NCBI GenBank assembly: GCA_023846275.1
Contig: CM043869.1
Span: 17,145,501-17,209,500 of the forward strand
Direction of reading: 5' to 3'
DNA from: Vanilla planifolia
Lineage: Eukaryota > Streptophyta > Magnoliopsida > Asparagales > Orchidaceae
Length of the DNA: 64,000 nucleotides
The translations under genes were made by a program, and so were the position numbers. Position 1 is the first letter of the stretch. Every line of letters starts with the position of its first letter. A model generated the notes under the pieces. That model had not been told where the DNA came from, did not search any database, and saw only the letters and a list, made by a program, of their open reading frames with translations. Positions 1 through 14,500 of the stretch are shown here, one piece after another.

Positions 1-3000
1 GTTGATTTGAAATCTGAGTTTATTACTATTCCCCCAAAATCTTACTTTTATGCAACATTCAAACTCTTATTAACAATCCATATTTCAATCTAAACAAAAG
101 CTTTCTTAAGTTTTTGAAACTATCCACAAACATATTGAACCAAACAGAATTCCAAAGACAAGTAGAGTTTGTGAGTCAACAAATCAGAACATCCATATTG
201 ATTTTAATCCACCTTCAATAGGATTACTTTGACCAAACATACATCTATTTTTCACAAAAGACCATTGTGGACTAAGAGACCATGCCCCCATTTTATTTCG
301 AACAATATTTTTGATGTGATCTACTTCATCAAGATCTTTTGAAAAAAAATCCTCATGAATCTGTTTATAACTTCCATATCCATAACATGTAGATGAGAGT
401 TGTAAAATGGATTTTCCAACTTTTGTCCAATTTGTGTTGACTTCATGAGTTTAAATTCATGCTAAACTATCCTCATATGGACTAGCCAAGTTGAGATGAT
501 TTGTGCAATGATATGCCACAAGGAAGCACAAACCTACAAAAGATTTGGTCATTAAATTCAATTCCATATGTGACAAACTATTGTGCCCTAAAGGAGTTCT
601 TTGTATCATCGGCTAAGATAAGTAGAGAACATCCATCAAATCATAAGAATCAAGGAGTAGTATGGTGAGGGCAGAAATTTCCTAGGATAAAATTGATGAT
701 GATTATTGTGGAACAAGTATATTAAAAAAAAGATCTTGATGAGTTTCCAAAGCAGATTTACATAACATTAAGTTGGAGTGGTCAACCCAATTCTAGCCAT
801 AAAGTCATGAGTTTTTAGCATCTACCAAACAGCCATCCACAAGGAAACACTGAATCTATGCTTGCACCCCTTGAACCAAATAATATCAATATCATCCATG
901 ATCAAAGTTCACATGGAAGATAGTGGCATCAAGACAATGAAAGGAAAATGTGGGATCCAATCTCCAAATGATGGTCTCCTTCTCAATAGAATTGTGATGA
1001 ATGCAAGCGTGGTAAGAATGCATTGGCAACCATCTAACCATTATCAAGGTTGGGTTGAACACCAGCCTAGATTGGACTTGTATAAGTAGATGTACCCTTC
1101 CAAAAGCTACAAGTTTGACTAAAAGAAAATGGTTCATAATAATTGTGGTGTCAAACACTTTATTTGGGAAGCTTGAACAAAAAGCAATGCAACTCCATTT
1201 TAGCCTTGTTACTTTAAGCCAAAACTTTTGCATTTTCTAAATAATAGAGATAATGATGTAGAGATTTGTCTTTTTGCATTTCATCAGGGTCATCCTATTG
1301 GATCAATTACTTGTGTTTTCTATAGATGATGTGCAAAAGTAACATTTCTTTATGTTGTTCTCAATATAATAAAATCAGGCCTATGTTCATAACAAAATCC
1401 TTTAGAAGATAAATCTTATTGCCAACAAATTCGAAGGGCATGACCTTGAAGAAAATCTGCAATGTATAACAAGAAACTTTAAAAAATTCTTTCCAAGTAG
1501 AAAGTCACACTAAGAAGTCAAAATAATCCATAAAAATCCTTATACACAGACGCGAAGCAAATATGAGAAAAAGATAGCTTAGATAAAATTCAAACCATTT
1601 TCATTCCAACTAGTAAAGATCCATAGCACAAGAAAAAGGATAACTCCTTTTGTCCACAAATCTAAACCTATCTAATGTATCCTATATTCTCTTAGCAAAA
1701 ATACTTGAGAATGATCTCTTCAACTTGATAAAGATCTAAAAGAAGAGGAAAATCCCTCAACAAGTTAGAAATCTCATCATTGACGAAAAACTTTATCAAC
1801 CTGACCAAATTAACAAGGCACTCCAACTAAGAATAGATTCACTTCAATACCTATTGGGGCAAACCCATGCAAACCTATCCTGACCTAATAAGGGAAATCT
1901 CAACTTTCCTCCCTCTTCATAAAATTTTCTTTTCTTGGCAAGCATGATCAACTAATCTCCCTTATAAAGTAAAACAACCTTGATTCAATCACACATATAT
2001 GATGGAGAAACTAAAACCAAAGTGGAAAAACTTAGCTTACCAAATTAACCTAATTTCTCTTGGAGCCCTCTTCTTCAAAATTTTCACAAACTAGGTTAGA
2101 AACTCTAACAAGATCATAATGATCCCATATCTAAGGAACTAGATCCTACAAAATTTTCCATATATCCAGATCTCTCAAATGGCTTTTAACTTAGTCCTTA
2201 AGTGCTTATATTATTTTAGAACCCAAGAGTTTGGAATTTGAGTAGTACCTTCAAGATTTAAATAGATCTTATCAAAAGTTACAGAGAAAATGAGTACAAA
2301 TATTCTTCCAATGCTTTTATATTTACCTTAGAATCCCTCCAATCAGCTATGATAACTATCATAGTAATTTGAATCTTCAATTACGAAATTTGGATCAAGT
2401 TTTGTGCCACCTTCACACGATCAACAAGCTCGATCTCCACTAAAATAACCTAGACATAGACATTAGGCAAGCAACTCGATAAGCTTGCATACATTTTGGG
2501 AAGGTTTAGCTCATCTTTTTGGCTCAATTACTAGGCTTGTCCTAACCAAAGCCTATGTTGACCAATCAAAGCATGAAATACTCTAAGTCAACCCACTTAA
2601 TAGAAAAATCAGACTGCCTTATCTTAAGATCCCTCTCATTACATTAGACACCTATTCATTGTTTTACTTCATTTTGTCCTATTTTGTTCTTAAAAAACAA
2701 TAAACTAAGTAAAATGTTGCCTCTTATTTTCTAAGTGTCCCTTTTGCCTTATGTTTTTAATTCCAAAAGCTATAAAAGCAAGGTAAATTGACATAAAAGA
2801 TTAGGAAGCAAAATAATTATTGCAATATTTTGTGTCCAAAGATCACAAACCCACACAAAGGAAAGCCCTGGGATGATTGGTTCATAGATTGAGCTTGATG
2901 TGTAGTACTTTGACTAAAATAAAGACTTAAAATGATTGTCTTATGGGAGCCAATCTTGGACTGCCTAACACACCTAGGTTTAGAATCATTCCTTGACATT

Positions 3001-5354
3001 AACTTAAAATCATCGTAATTGGATGATTCAATCAAGCAATTTAAGCCGTCTAAATTTACTAATCATTCATCTGGACCTCCTAACCAAATAGTTAAATCAC
3101 ACAATCAAACAATTTAACTATTACAAACTTAGTACAATGCAACGATTAACCTAATCTCTTGAACATGAATTGGTGCAATGCAATATGAGGAGCACATAAC
3201 TATGAATGCATGATCGAACCCTTGATCAATAACCACGAAATAACAAACCATATTTTTATGTAGTAATACATTATGATATTATTTCTAGTTAATAATAGTA
3301 AAAAAGTATAGATAATAGTATGCTAACAAAGTGTTGTAACAAGATCCCTTAATATATATACTGAACTACAATAACAAAGAAAAATCACATTCAACAATTT
3401 GTTTAAGCTATGCCTTTTTAATATTGCCTTGATGATACAACTATTATATTATCATTACTAAATACATATCCATGATCATGCTAATAAATATTCAAATGGT
3501 ATGAACTCATGGTTGATTGAGATAGCCCGAGGACCATGATGTATGGTGTAATACAAGGTTACTTCATTAATGGTTTAAAATTTATACAAAAGTTAAGGTC
3601 AAAATAAACAAACACAAAAGAGTGAAATCTATGCGAAGTTAACCACTATAATAACCTCAAGTGAAATTTCAATGGAATGTTCTTGCATATAATGAAATTT
3701 AAATATTCTATTAAGGAAAAAACCTAGATGGTTTCTAGGTACAAATGTTGTGACATTGAAGAGACATTAAAACATATCAACATTATCATGTATGTTATTT
3801 CTTGGTCTCGTCACTTGAAGGTTAACCTGCACATCTCAAGGACTTCAATTGCACACAACTGAAGAGATGAATTCATGGAGCAAAGCTGATACATAATAGC
3901 TTTATTTAGATAATTTGTAGTTAATTGTGAACATGTTGAACCTTAGTCATGTCTCTTTATGCAAAAGAGAGATCAAGAGATATCTCTTAATGCTATGCAA
4001 ATCAATCTATGCAACTAATAATAATTCTTATGGTTTAACATAAAACTACTTGCGAACCAACCAGGAGTGAAGTGTACAAATTCTTTGTGTACACATACTT
4101 TCGAAGTAACTTGTTCCCACTATGGAGCCCAAGTGTATTAAGCTGCATCAAGGAGCCACAAAGAATGATTGACAATGAAAAAGAACATGTAGCAACACAA
4201 ACTGGAGTTTGCATGGGACATGTGACAAGCAAGGGAGCACATGCAAGCACAACAACCCCAAGCAGCAAAGCTGGCTACTCAACTCTCAAGTGCTTGAGCC
4301 AAAGGATCTTGATTGTCATACTTGTTAGACCCAAACCTTAGATTCAGTTTTGCTTAGTACTTTTTAACAAAGCTTAAAAATCTGTAATTTTTTTAACTAT
4401 CAAACTTTCTAATTATGGGTAATGTTTGGTTTTTTTGTTATATTCAAATTCAAATTTTTGGTGTTATAATTACCGATCAAGCAATTATATCACTTGTGAA
4501 ACATATATGTAGATGAATTAGAAATGTTAGACAGGACATGTGTTTAGAATTTAGATGCATATTTGTGCATCTTTGAGATGTTTTGTTCCAAAACCCTTTA
4601 GAGATAAAAGAGACCCACAGGGGATGAATTAGAACATCTAGTTTAGGTTGTCACCAAAGCAATTATTGAGGGTATAAAAAGGCATTAACGGTAAATGTTG
4701 CTACAACAAGAGCTTGGAATGTTTATCTTTTGTATAGATTAATTGTGGGGCTTATGAATTGTTCTTCCTTATATTCATCTCAATTTAGTATAATCACTTC
4801 CTCTTCCTAACTCTCTCAACCTGAGTTTGACGCTTCTATGAGAGGAAGATATTGCAAGAAGAAAGGTCCAAAGATGCAAGCATTCTTGTTCTGCAAAACA
4901 GCATCACAACACTTCCCATTTTGAAGAACAACAAATCCTTGGTAGGTTTGTTGTTATCATTTCCTTTTTTGTCTCTATCTCTAGTCCCCATCAGCTATTG
5001 TGTGCATAATACCTCCTAAAGGGACTCAAGATAGGTATGCAAATATATAGACTTCTAATGAATAAATAGAAAAAGGTAATACATGATTGAATAGCAAAAC
5101 AATGCACATATAAGCATAAACAATACCCGGTGCATGAAATATGTTGCAAAAATCATTGTTCCCTATATCAGAAGGAATAAAAATATTTTAAAAAAATCCA
5201 TAATAAACTATATAAAACTAAATTCAAAGTTAAGTAAATTTTACCCTATTTTGTTTATAATCAATTATTATTATTTTTGTTATATTTTCAAATAAAAAAC
5301 CAAGGTTAGAATATAGATGAAAAAATAAGCAACACATTCTTTTATTATAAATAC
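1..5354 (-). other. Start of SCAB intron 7 (more than 5.35 kb, continues off the window)
   Basis: It begins with the phase-1 donor G|GTATTT at 5354-5353. No exon resembling the rest of the Ig-PH domain is found on the minus strand down to position 1. The sequence is AT-rich with repeat-like stretches: 4323-4960 reads like part of an LTR but has no matching partner. One unrecognised 88-codon open frame lies at 184-450 on the minus strand. Confidence 0.75.
184..450 (-). other. Unrecognised open frame inside intron 7
   Basis: Open from the stop at 453-451 to the TGA at 186-184, 88 sense codons without an early ATG. The residue mix is protein-like, with W, G, C and D spread through it (YGYGSYKQIHEDFFSKDLDE, then GAWSLSPQWSFVKNRCMFG). 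That is unlike the Leu/Ile/Phe/Lys-rich chance ORFs elsewhere here. I do not recognise the family. It may be a fragment of a transposon protein or retro-pseudogene, or chance. Confidence 0.15.
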
Positions 5355-5532
5355 CTGAAATGAGTTCTCTTTCACTTTCTTCCGGTAATATGCGATACCA
5401 CTGAATAGTACAGGTTGATATATTCCAAGAATCAGTCAGAGGTACAATATGCAAGGACGACCCAAGAGTTTCAGAACCCTCAAGCTTGTAGAAGTTGGAT
5501 TTATTCTCTTCAATTCTTCTATTCATGTCCAA
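5355..5532 (-). CDS. SCAB1: SCAB exon 7 (residues 266-324, start of Ig domain)
   Basis: 178 bp: 59 codons plus one base. It begins LDMNRRIEENKSNFYKLEGS, passes through ETLGSSLHIVPL and STCTIQWYR, and ends RELIS before G|GTATT (donor 5354-5353). In SCAB proteins the YELEGTEALG...CTIQWYR...KELISG segment is the beginning of the Ig half of the Ig-PH domain. The expected continuation (GATKSVYAPEPFDVG) was sought on the minus strand of 1-5354 and not found, so intron 7 runs off the window. Confidence 0.91.
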
Positions 5533-8500
5533 CTGGTATAAAAGAAAACTCAAAGAAAAGAAAATCAAGGTATTCTCAAATGTACAAACCATTATATCTT
5601 AAGTACACATCTGAAAAATTGTATCTAATTGTACAATGAATGTTCATATATACTTGAGATGGATTTCCTCCACAAGGGAATCTATGATTCTAGAAATTCG
5701 TGTTCACTTGCAAATTACTCTTATATAATTGCTATCATGTGTGTTCAAAGATTTTTTAAATCTCACCATTGGAGAAAATTTGCATACAAATAATAATCCA
5801 TATAAAAAAAAATACATAAATGGCAACACTCAAAATTGCACAACAAAAAAGGAAACTAAGTGCTTCCTAACAACAAATAAAATATCTTTGAAGACAAACC
5901 TCTTTCCTCAGTCGAATGCATTGCAAGGACTTCTCCTCAAGCTGTGTTCTCAGAGCATGAAGTTCATGTTGCATGTCCTTAACCTAAACAACATTTCTTC
6001 TTCTTAGTCGATGTAAACAGCCACTAGCAAAAACATTAACTTGATAAAAAAGATCAACTAAAAAACAAATGTCACCTAAGCTAAAGTACAGCTTCGATTC
6101 TACAATTTATGTATTCTCCCAAACAAAGTGAACATAAGATTTCTGAAATTGCCAATTTTGTTTCATGTTAACCAAAGGAACCAGAAAGAATGAAATCCTG
6201 TACCCTGCTAGGCTGATGCAGCATTTTAATTCTCCTGGCTTCATGAACTTCCTTCATCAGTTCTTCCAATACCTTAAGTTTTCCAAAATAGAAAAACTGT
6301 CACATGATATTGCAGAGAGTAGTTATATCTCACCAAGCCCTTCACAATCAAATAGATTCATGAGAACATGTACAATATTTAGGGAAGATGGACAACACAA
6401 TAAAAGGGTGAGGTGAAAAATAGAATGATGTGAAAATTATGTTATAAATTTTATAGACCTTCAAGCATAAACTAGCATCAACACAAATGATTCACAAATT
6501 CTATTTTCTATCTCCCCAGACACGATTTAAACAATGGCACAACACAGAATAATAGAATCAATACAGCATTTCCCACAAACACTAAACAATGATCAAAGAG
6601 ACATAATTTGAACCTAGGACAAGGATGCTGAGGAATACCAAAAAAATACAAATCAATTGCAATTATTTGCTTGTTACATCCAAATTGAGTAACTTATTAG
6701 CCAATTAGAGCTTTAAGAAATGCCCATTTAAACTTGCTTTAAGACTTTAGAAATGTTAATACCTAAGCCTCATATGTAACACCTAGGGATCAAAGAGGAC
6801 AAGAAATCTGGTCTTGAGAGGTTTAGTCACAAAGAAATGTCCTAAAAGGCCTCTTAACAAGCTTCTAGATTGAGTGGTACAAAGATGAATAATTTCACAT
6901 CGACCATGAAAGAAATGATACTAAGATTTATATGTAAAGCCTTGGTTTTTAGTTGCCGATGGGCTTTTTAAGAACAAAACCCGGTATGATTTGCGTGGTG
7001 ACCAAAGAGGACAATATCTCAACAAAATATATTTTGGTCATAACAATTTGGTATTGGAGTGACACCTTCTTATAATCTGATGTGATTCGAAGAAAAAGCT
7101 CATTGGGTTGTAACACTTGGGATCAAAGAGAATGAATCTAGCCTCCAAAGATTTTTGACTTGAAATAGTAGCCTCAAGGAGGTCCTAGAAAGTTTTTAGG
7201 TAAAAAAAATACAAAGATAAATAATCTCACATAAACTACAAAATAAATGATTATAAGATTTATATGTGATACATTGATCTTAAGATGACGATGTATCTTT
7301 TAAGGACAAAACACATTTTGATACATATAAAATAACTAAAGAGAATAATATCTCAACAGAATAAGAATAGACTATAAAATCTTAAAAGTTTAAATAAAGA
7401 AGATAACCTCATCTCATTATTGTCCCTAACATTTTCAAGTATGAATTGGGTTTATATAATGGTGTTTTTTTTTTAATTTTTCACTTTTTACTATTTTTAA
7501 AACAATGCCAAGATAGTACTAAGATGGTTAGCGACCATTTTGTACAAAAAGATCAATTTCTTTATATTATTCATTATCATGAGTATAAAATTTTTTGCTT
7601 TTAACAAAAAAAAATCAAACTAAGTTGTACAACAATTCAGCTCTTCTTTTATAAATGTTTACAACTCAAATCATAAAAATACAAAAGCAAACATGATACG
7701 AAACTAAATAGTTGGTTTCATTTATTTTCATCTTTGATTTGATTGTTTTGAAACATGATTTTAACAGCTAACTTTATTCTAATAAAAATAACATTTTAGT
7801 TTCATTTTGGAATATAGTCAATTAAAAAAACATACCTAATAAGGATCAGGCGTCACACTATACATGAAATATTTTTTACTCTCAGCCTTTCCTCCCTCTA
7901 TCAAGAGAAATTCCTACAAACATGCTTAAGTGTTTCAAGGGTGAACCTATTACAACAACCTAATACAAAAACTTTTGGTTTTAAGTCATCTCAACAAAAC
8001 AATGTCACTAATTTATTTGAAAACTAGAGCAAATTTTATAAAGTATAAACTTTATTTGTATGTTCAGTATTCTACAAGAAAACATAAAAATATAGGGGTA
8101 AACACCATAACAAGCCATAAAAAGATCCAAAATCTTTTCATCTTAAGTTAGGAATTAATTGATTAAATAGAAACTATGTTATTTTATTAAGCCTTAGAAA
8201 AGTCACTTTGTGTCTTATATGATAATTGATAGGGTATAATTTGTCACAATGAAAAATTTATCTCAAAAAATTCATTTTGGTTATGCTTAATTTTGCCATT
8301 ATAATTAAGAATTAAGCCTTTTATTTCTTATCATAAGGAATTCCTATCTAATGAAACATAATTTCAATGCAAAAACAAAGAATTAGATTCATTTCTTCTA
8401 CTAGCCAAAGGTAAAAACCCTAATTGAAATTAACCAAGATAATAGTTAAATAGCATCAAATGGTAGGTTGGGTTAATTCATTGAAATAAGCTCTACCCAT

Positions 8501-11500
8501 CCCTTAGCCCTAACTAAACTCCCCCAGATCTAAAAGAAAACTTAAAGTATGCCCTCTCCTGGGTTAAATTTAACTTATAAAACGCATAGATCTTGGTAAA
8601 AAATTGTCTTACATTATGGCAATCTTTCTTATGACAAGTTAGTTATAGGAAAAGTTAGTTTAAAACTGAATAGGATTCCCCTCTTGTTTGAAGCCCCTTT
8701 TGGGAAGCTACAGTTGACCTCGAACTCCAAGAATGGGACAATGAACTCTTGATTTGCCAATCAACTCTGTATTTATCATGCATGTTAGAAGTGCATTTAT
8801 TGTTTGTTTGCAAGAAAGGGTTTGGATTGCTAATTAGGCTAACACAATCAGTATCATAGATTGCCTACACATCTTGAAAAAGTCTCGTCCCTCTTGAAAT
8901 AAAGGAGTACCACAAGCAAACTTTGCAAAAGCTTTACAACCTTATTTTAATCTGTATTACCATACTTATCTAACAAATATAAAATCAGGCTAATGAAAAT
9001 TAAATAAATCAACAACCAAAAAGATTTTTGGGTTAAATCTCTCTCACATTACTAGCCTAACTCACTAACAATGATAAACTAACCTAAATAAATTAAACTC
9101 AACTCCATTCCAAAAAGATGCAAAGGGCTGTCATTTTTTTTCATTTTCCTTGCGAAACTTTATTGTTTGTGCTCCTTTTTAATTCCATCTATCAACTTCT
9201 AGCTCAACCACCGATCATGTCATGTGATGTTAATTTTGTGCCCGCAATGACACTTGCATTTCCTACTTCTACACTTGATGCAGAATGACCCGAGCGCTAT
9301 CTCAGTTCATGTAAATTTTTCAGTTTATATTTTATAATTTTATAACCTGATTGTATATCTTGAGTATACTATGCATTTTATATAAGTTATAAAAGAATTT
9401 GTACATGTATAATGCCCATTATGAGTTTTATATGCATCTCTTGTTAGTGTGGAATGCTCATTGTGGATCTTGTATACAACCATTGTTATGAAGGGATGCC
9501 AAACAACAAGATGTACAATAAGATCTATGATACTCTAGTAGATAGTTCACTGGCACATTTGCACCATTTTGTGTACCTCTATATTGAATTGAGCAATGAT
9601 ACTGATAAATTTTGCATTGACAATCTCAATTTCAATCCCATCAGGTTGGATTGCATTTGGGGACATTCGATTGCACACGAGCACATCTCAATTGGAGGCA
9701 ACCATGTGCAAGTGTGAACCATGTTCAGGCTTGCGACTTGGGTGTGACAGGTTATACCTAGTCTTGTGCACGAGCTGATTGGCATAAACCACCCACCCCC
9801 ATGTGCTTGTGCAAGTGTTGACTATGCAACAAGTGTAAGTGCAAGGCTGCTAGCACCTATGCATGTTGTCATCCAAGTAATAGAATTCTATGAAGGAATG
9901 GTTGAGTATTAACTTTTCAAATAGTTTTCTCCGCTATTTGAACAAAAATTTGTCAACTTTGAACCTTTTTCTAATGCAAATTTCCAAAGAAGTAATGAAA
10001 GGTCTATGCTACAATTCTTGAAAGGTCCAGCACATTCAATTGTCATTGATATGGTTGACTTTTCCTACTATCACCTTGGAGGTTCTTCTATTTATGGCCT
10101 ACAAATGCATTGGAGCTTGGAGATTAGAAATGTTGATTTTCTTATTTGGCATGTTTTGTTTGTATTTTACTCTTTCCATTTCTTTCCCTTGTTGTTTTAG
10201 TGTAGTTCCAATGTGGTGTCAACTTGCTTTTAATGTTCCCTCTTTCATCTATAAGTCATCTTTCAAAAAAATGTCATGTTTATGTTGCTATTGTATTTTC
10301 CCTGAAACTAGGTTATTATTTATATTTAGTTTTGCTCTTTGAATTAAATTGCATGCTTAAAGAATTTTTTGAAACCATTTATGTTGAAAATTATTGCCAT
10401 ATTTTTTTTACTTTGGATAATTGGAAGCAACACAAAATTATTGTTTAAGAAGCTTATCTTATGAAATTAACTTAAGAGCAAAATTAACTTGTTCCAAGTA
10501 GACCTTAGTAGCATAGAATTCAAAACCTTTTGTGTCTACCAGATGCATTAGTATTTCAAGACATTTATATAAGGTTTAATCAAATTATGAGTTGTACAAA
10601 CACCAAAGTGATATAGACATCCCATATTTGTTGTGAACTCCACTAAATTTAGAGGAAAAATAAATAAATAAATAATTACAAAATTTAGGAATAATTTTAT
10701 AAACAAAATTGCATTATTTTATTGCATAGTTCATAATCATTGTAGGCATTTATTATGCATACTTAGATTTGTATGCAACAGAGTTATTTAAGCAGTTGAT
10801 TTCAAAGGACCCAATACTTGAAATTAAACCTTCAGATATGTCAAATATGCACTACATAAAGTTGGTATCAAAACACTTTAGAGCATTGTTATTTTGATAA
10901 TACTAAATTCTTACCTTTGTTATTTTTGGTTCAACCCATAGGCCTTCATGTTAGTACATTTTTATCATGGCATACTAAGAAACTATTCATAATACAATAA
11001 TTTACCAAATTACATGCCTTGTAGATCCATGGACCTCAATAACTTATTTCACACTCCACAATAGTATGCCTTAAAGCATATGTGTTTTTGATGTAGTGAA
11101 CTTATCAACTAGCAACATTACGGGATCCTCCTAAGATTGCATGGGCAACTTGAAGACGTACCAATTATATGGTCAGCAGAGTTCACTGTCTTAGAGGATC
11201 ACCTTAATATTCTCGCCACTACCGGACACCAACGTAATCCCTTATTACAACATCCTTGTATTCTAAACACACCTTTTATAAGCCGAATCATCAAGAGGCC
11301 ATTAAGGTTGTCTAATTAGACCTTACATCACCCACATTTCATACTTATTATAAAGTTAAGGTTAGAACATATAAACTTATCATTAGTAATAAGAATGTTC
11401 TTAACTTAGTCATTATTTCATCTTTTAGTAAGATAAATCACATTATTGTAGCTCATTCTTATCCATACAAGGCCATCATAGAGGACAATACTTTTATTCA

Positions 11501-14500
11501 TATTACTCGATGATGCTTTCTACCAAGGCAATTTAGAGCCTATTAGACTATTTGTGGCGTGATATCCTACTAGTGCACAAAGAAATTCAATTATGATGAT
11601 AAGTGCATTCAATTATGAAAGTGGAAACAATTATTTATTTAAATTCAAGAGCAAGAAGTTCATACTTCATCCCACAAAACAAAAAACACCTGCCAAGAAC
11701 ATTGAGAGATCAAAACTAGAATCACTTTTACACAACATGCAGACTTTGAGGACTCAAATAGCACCTATCAAAGCTATTAATAACTTGACATTGTCCTTAG
11801 AGATTCATAGAGACCCTTAACCCAACCCCTAAATCATTAGTCTCAAGGAGCCATTAAAGATACCCTATTGCAATGATTCACCCATTACTAATGTGGCTAC
11901 CTTATCTTCTGTCACTGATAAAATTTGCCCTTGGATTCACATGCCCTATCATATCATTATTTTAATGAGACCATCTTGAGCATAAAGTGACAAGAACATA
12001 GCCTGATAAGAAAGTACATTTGTTCACTAAATTGACTTCTCATTTTATAACTAAACACATTGTTAACTCATCGCTAGGTGTACACTATGACATGATGATG
12101 ATTGAATTTCAAGATGATGTCACTAGTTTGTATTCCATTCCCAAAGTGTCACCTTTAGTTGATGTCTTTAGTCAACTTATGTTTCAATCTATGTCATTTA
12201 TGTTACTTGCATGGTTTTGCTATTTCAGTTTAGCATATGCATAAGCATTATTTGCATGACTTGCTTGCATCAATGCCATATTTGCATTTACCTCCTTTGC
12301 ATGATTTGTATTTGCATATATTACATAAAGACTAATTGACACAAATTATTAAATATTCCATCATTCTTATCAGATGAAAATTTTGTGATTAAGCATTATT
12401 ATCCTATTAGACCTTATTAGAGCCATGGATAGTCGACATGTGATGAGAAAGGATCAAACCTGATGATTAAGAAATTAAATTCTAACTACTCATATCGAAT
12501 ATGTTTGATTGTAACAAAATTAATGTCATTCAATAACTGATAGCCTCCTAGTTACTCATCCCTATTCAATCATTCATTATGTGCCTAATTCTTTATGCCT
12601 AAGCCTACTCATTTTGAGTCATAATCAAATATATCTACTAGTTCTAAACCAGCTTTCTTACTCTTCTACCCCACATAGGCCCCTTCTACATTAGCATTCC
12701 TAATCACATACTGCATCATAAATCCACTGTTATCCTTTTTGCTATTTCCCCTAAGTTAGGACCTTATCACATGCTTTACAATCGGGATATTCCACCATCT
12801 CTATTCCACTTTATTTTTATTTGTTTTCCTTTATTTTGTTCCACCCTTACCACTTATTTGGCACTACGATTAGCACCCCGATTGATCAATCAATGCTTCA
12901 ACACCATAGTGGTCAACAATCACCATTGCTAGAGGCAAAGCTTTGAAGGGGAGAATTAATACGACATGACCTCAATGCTTTCTTAATTCATGTGCTATTG
13001 ACATTTCATGACTTATTAACCTAATTGTAAATTTTGAAAGATTATTTTATATATTTCATATGAGTGTTAAACATATTTATATCCATGAGAATGCCTATTA
13101 AGAGTCTTATATGTGTTTATTGTTGGGTTGAGATGCATACCATCAAGGCATACAGTAAGATTAGTAGTACTCTAATGGACAATGACAATAACAATTTTTG
13201 TACTAATCTGTGTACGATAATATCAAATTGTTCATCAACACTGACAAACTACATTTTGCATGCTCAACTTCGATCCTAGTAGTTTAAATTGCATCCTAAC
13301 ACGTCCAATCACACCCTAGTGCACCCCAATTGGTTGCAATTAGGCCCAAGTATGTCCCACACTCCAGCTTGAGGCCTAAGAAAAAGAAGCTACAAATGAA
13401 CCTAGAACAAGTAGTTTAAGATGGGCCCACCACCCCCACATGCCTAAGTAAGAACTTATAGGCTGCACAATAACTACAAGTACCAATCAATTAGCACCAA
13501 CGCAAATTCAACTAAGAAAAATTCCAAAAGGAACTAAAAAACTTGAAAATTGTCACAACCTTTAATACTTTCTCCACTATTTAAAAGGAAATTTCAGCCA
13601 ATTTTGGGGGTTTTTGTTGAAAACAACTTCCAGAAAAAAGAATGAGGTTTTGACTACCATTCTTGAGATGGTCCAACACACTAGATGCACCATTGATTGT
13701 TGTCATAAGGACAAAAGCATTATCCACCATTGATGGGATTGAATTTTCCTTAGAGGTGCTCTTGTTTGTGCCTTACAAACATGCCAGAGCTTGGAGATCA
13801 GAGCTGTTTCCCTTCCAATTTGTATATTTACATTGCTTTTGTTTTTTCTTTCCACTTCATTCCTTCGTTGTTGCAATGTAATTGCTATGATAGCAACTTG
13901 CTTTTACTGCTTTCCCTTTGATCTCAAAGTCAACCAAATGATTCCATAAAATTCAAAAAAAATGTCACTTTTATTTAATTTTTGTCTTTAAATTAATTGC
14001 ATGCTTTGAGAATTTTTAAAAATCATTTGTGCTGAAAATTATTATTGTTGCCCTTTTGATGATTAGGAGCAGCATGAAGTTGCTCTTAAAATGGGCTCTT
14101 GTTTGATGGGCCATTTCAAACTATAAAAGATCTTGCAACTTATTTTGAAAAGATTTTATATTGAAAACCTAAATAGGCTTTTCCAATCTAAATTAAGAAA
14201 TCCCATTAAAGCACTTAGATTCAAATTGACATGAAAGATAATGATCTCCCTATTAACCTTCACATCCATCCTTACCTCCCATTTACTCCAAAATCAATGT
14301 TTTCCCATTCATATCCAACCTTGCTTCCTTTTTACTTAAAAAGACAACAGTTTTACCATCAATCTCCATCTTCCAACAAAGTTTATTTCTTTTTTTGTAT
14401 TTTCAAAATTATGCTAGTCCTGTTAAGACATAAAGAACAGTACCTCAAAACCATATAATTCCATGGGCTTCCTTTTATGATCCTTTAAAAACACAAAAAT

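Larger units (their letters stand above)
9276..14085 (+). mobile_element. Old degraded LTR retrotransposon in SCAB intron 4
   Basis: Two diverged direct repeats (9276 to about 10445 and 12957 to about 14085) bracket about 2.5 kb. The second repeat is immediately preceded by a polypurine tract (GAAGGGGAGAA, 12945-12955), which is the layout of a plus-oriented LTR element. The internal part has no intact gag or pol frame; the longest open frames are about 75 codons. The internal region is far too short for a complete coding set, so it is a deleted or non-autonomous element. It is antisense to SCAB. Superfamily cannot be assigned. The outer ends at 10445 and 14085 are approximate, and no target-site duplication was identified. 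Confidence 0.7.

Noticed and set aside
862-1240. Overlapping sense and antisense frames of 61-113 codons
   Set aside because: Three frames overlap in different phases and directions, and none resembles a known protein. At most a decayed repeat.
4323-4940. Possible solo LTR (TGTTAGACCC...AACAACA followed by TTGGTAGG)
   Set aside because: The bases before the TG end do not recur after the CA end, the primer-site match is poor, and there is no partner LTR.
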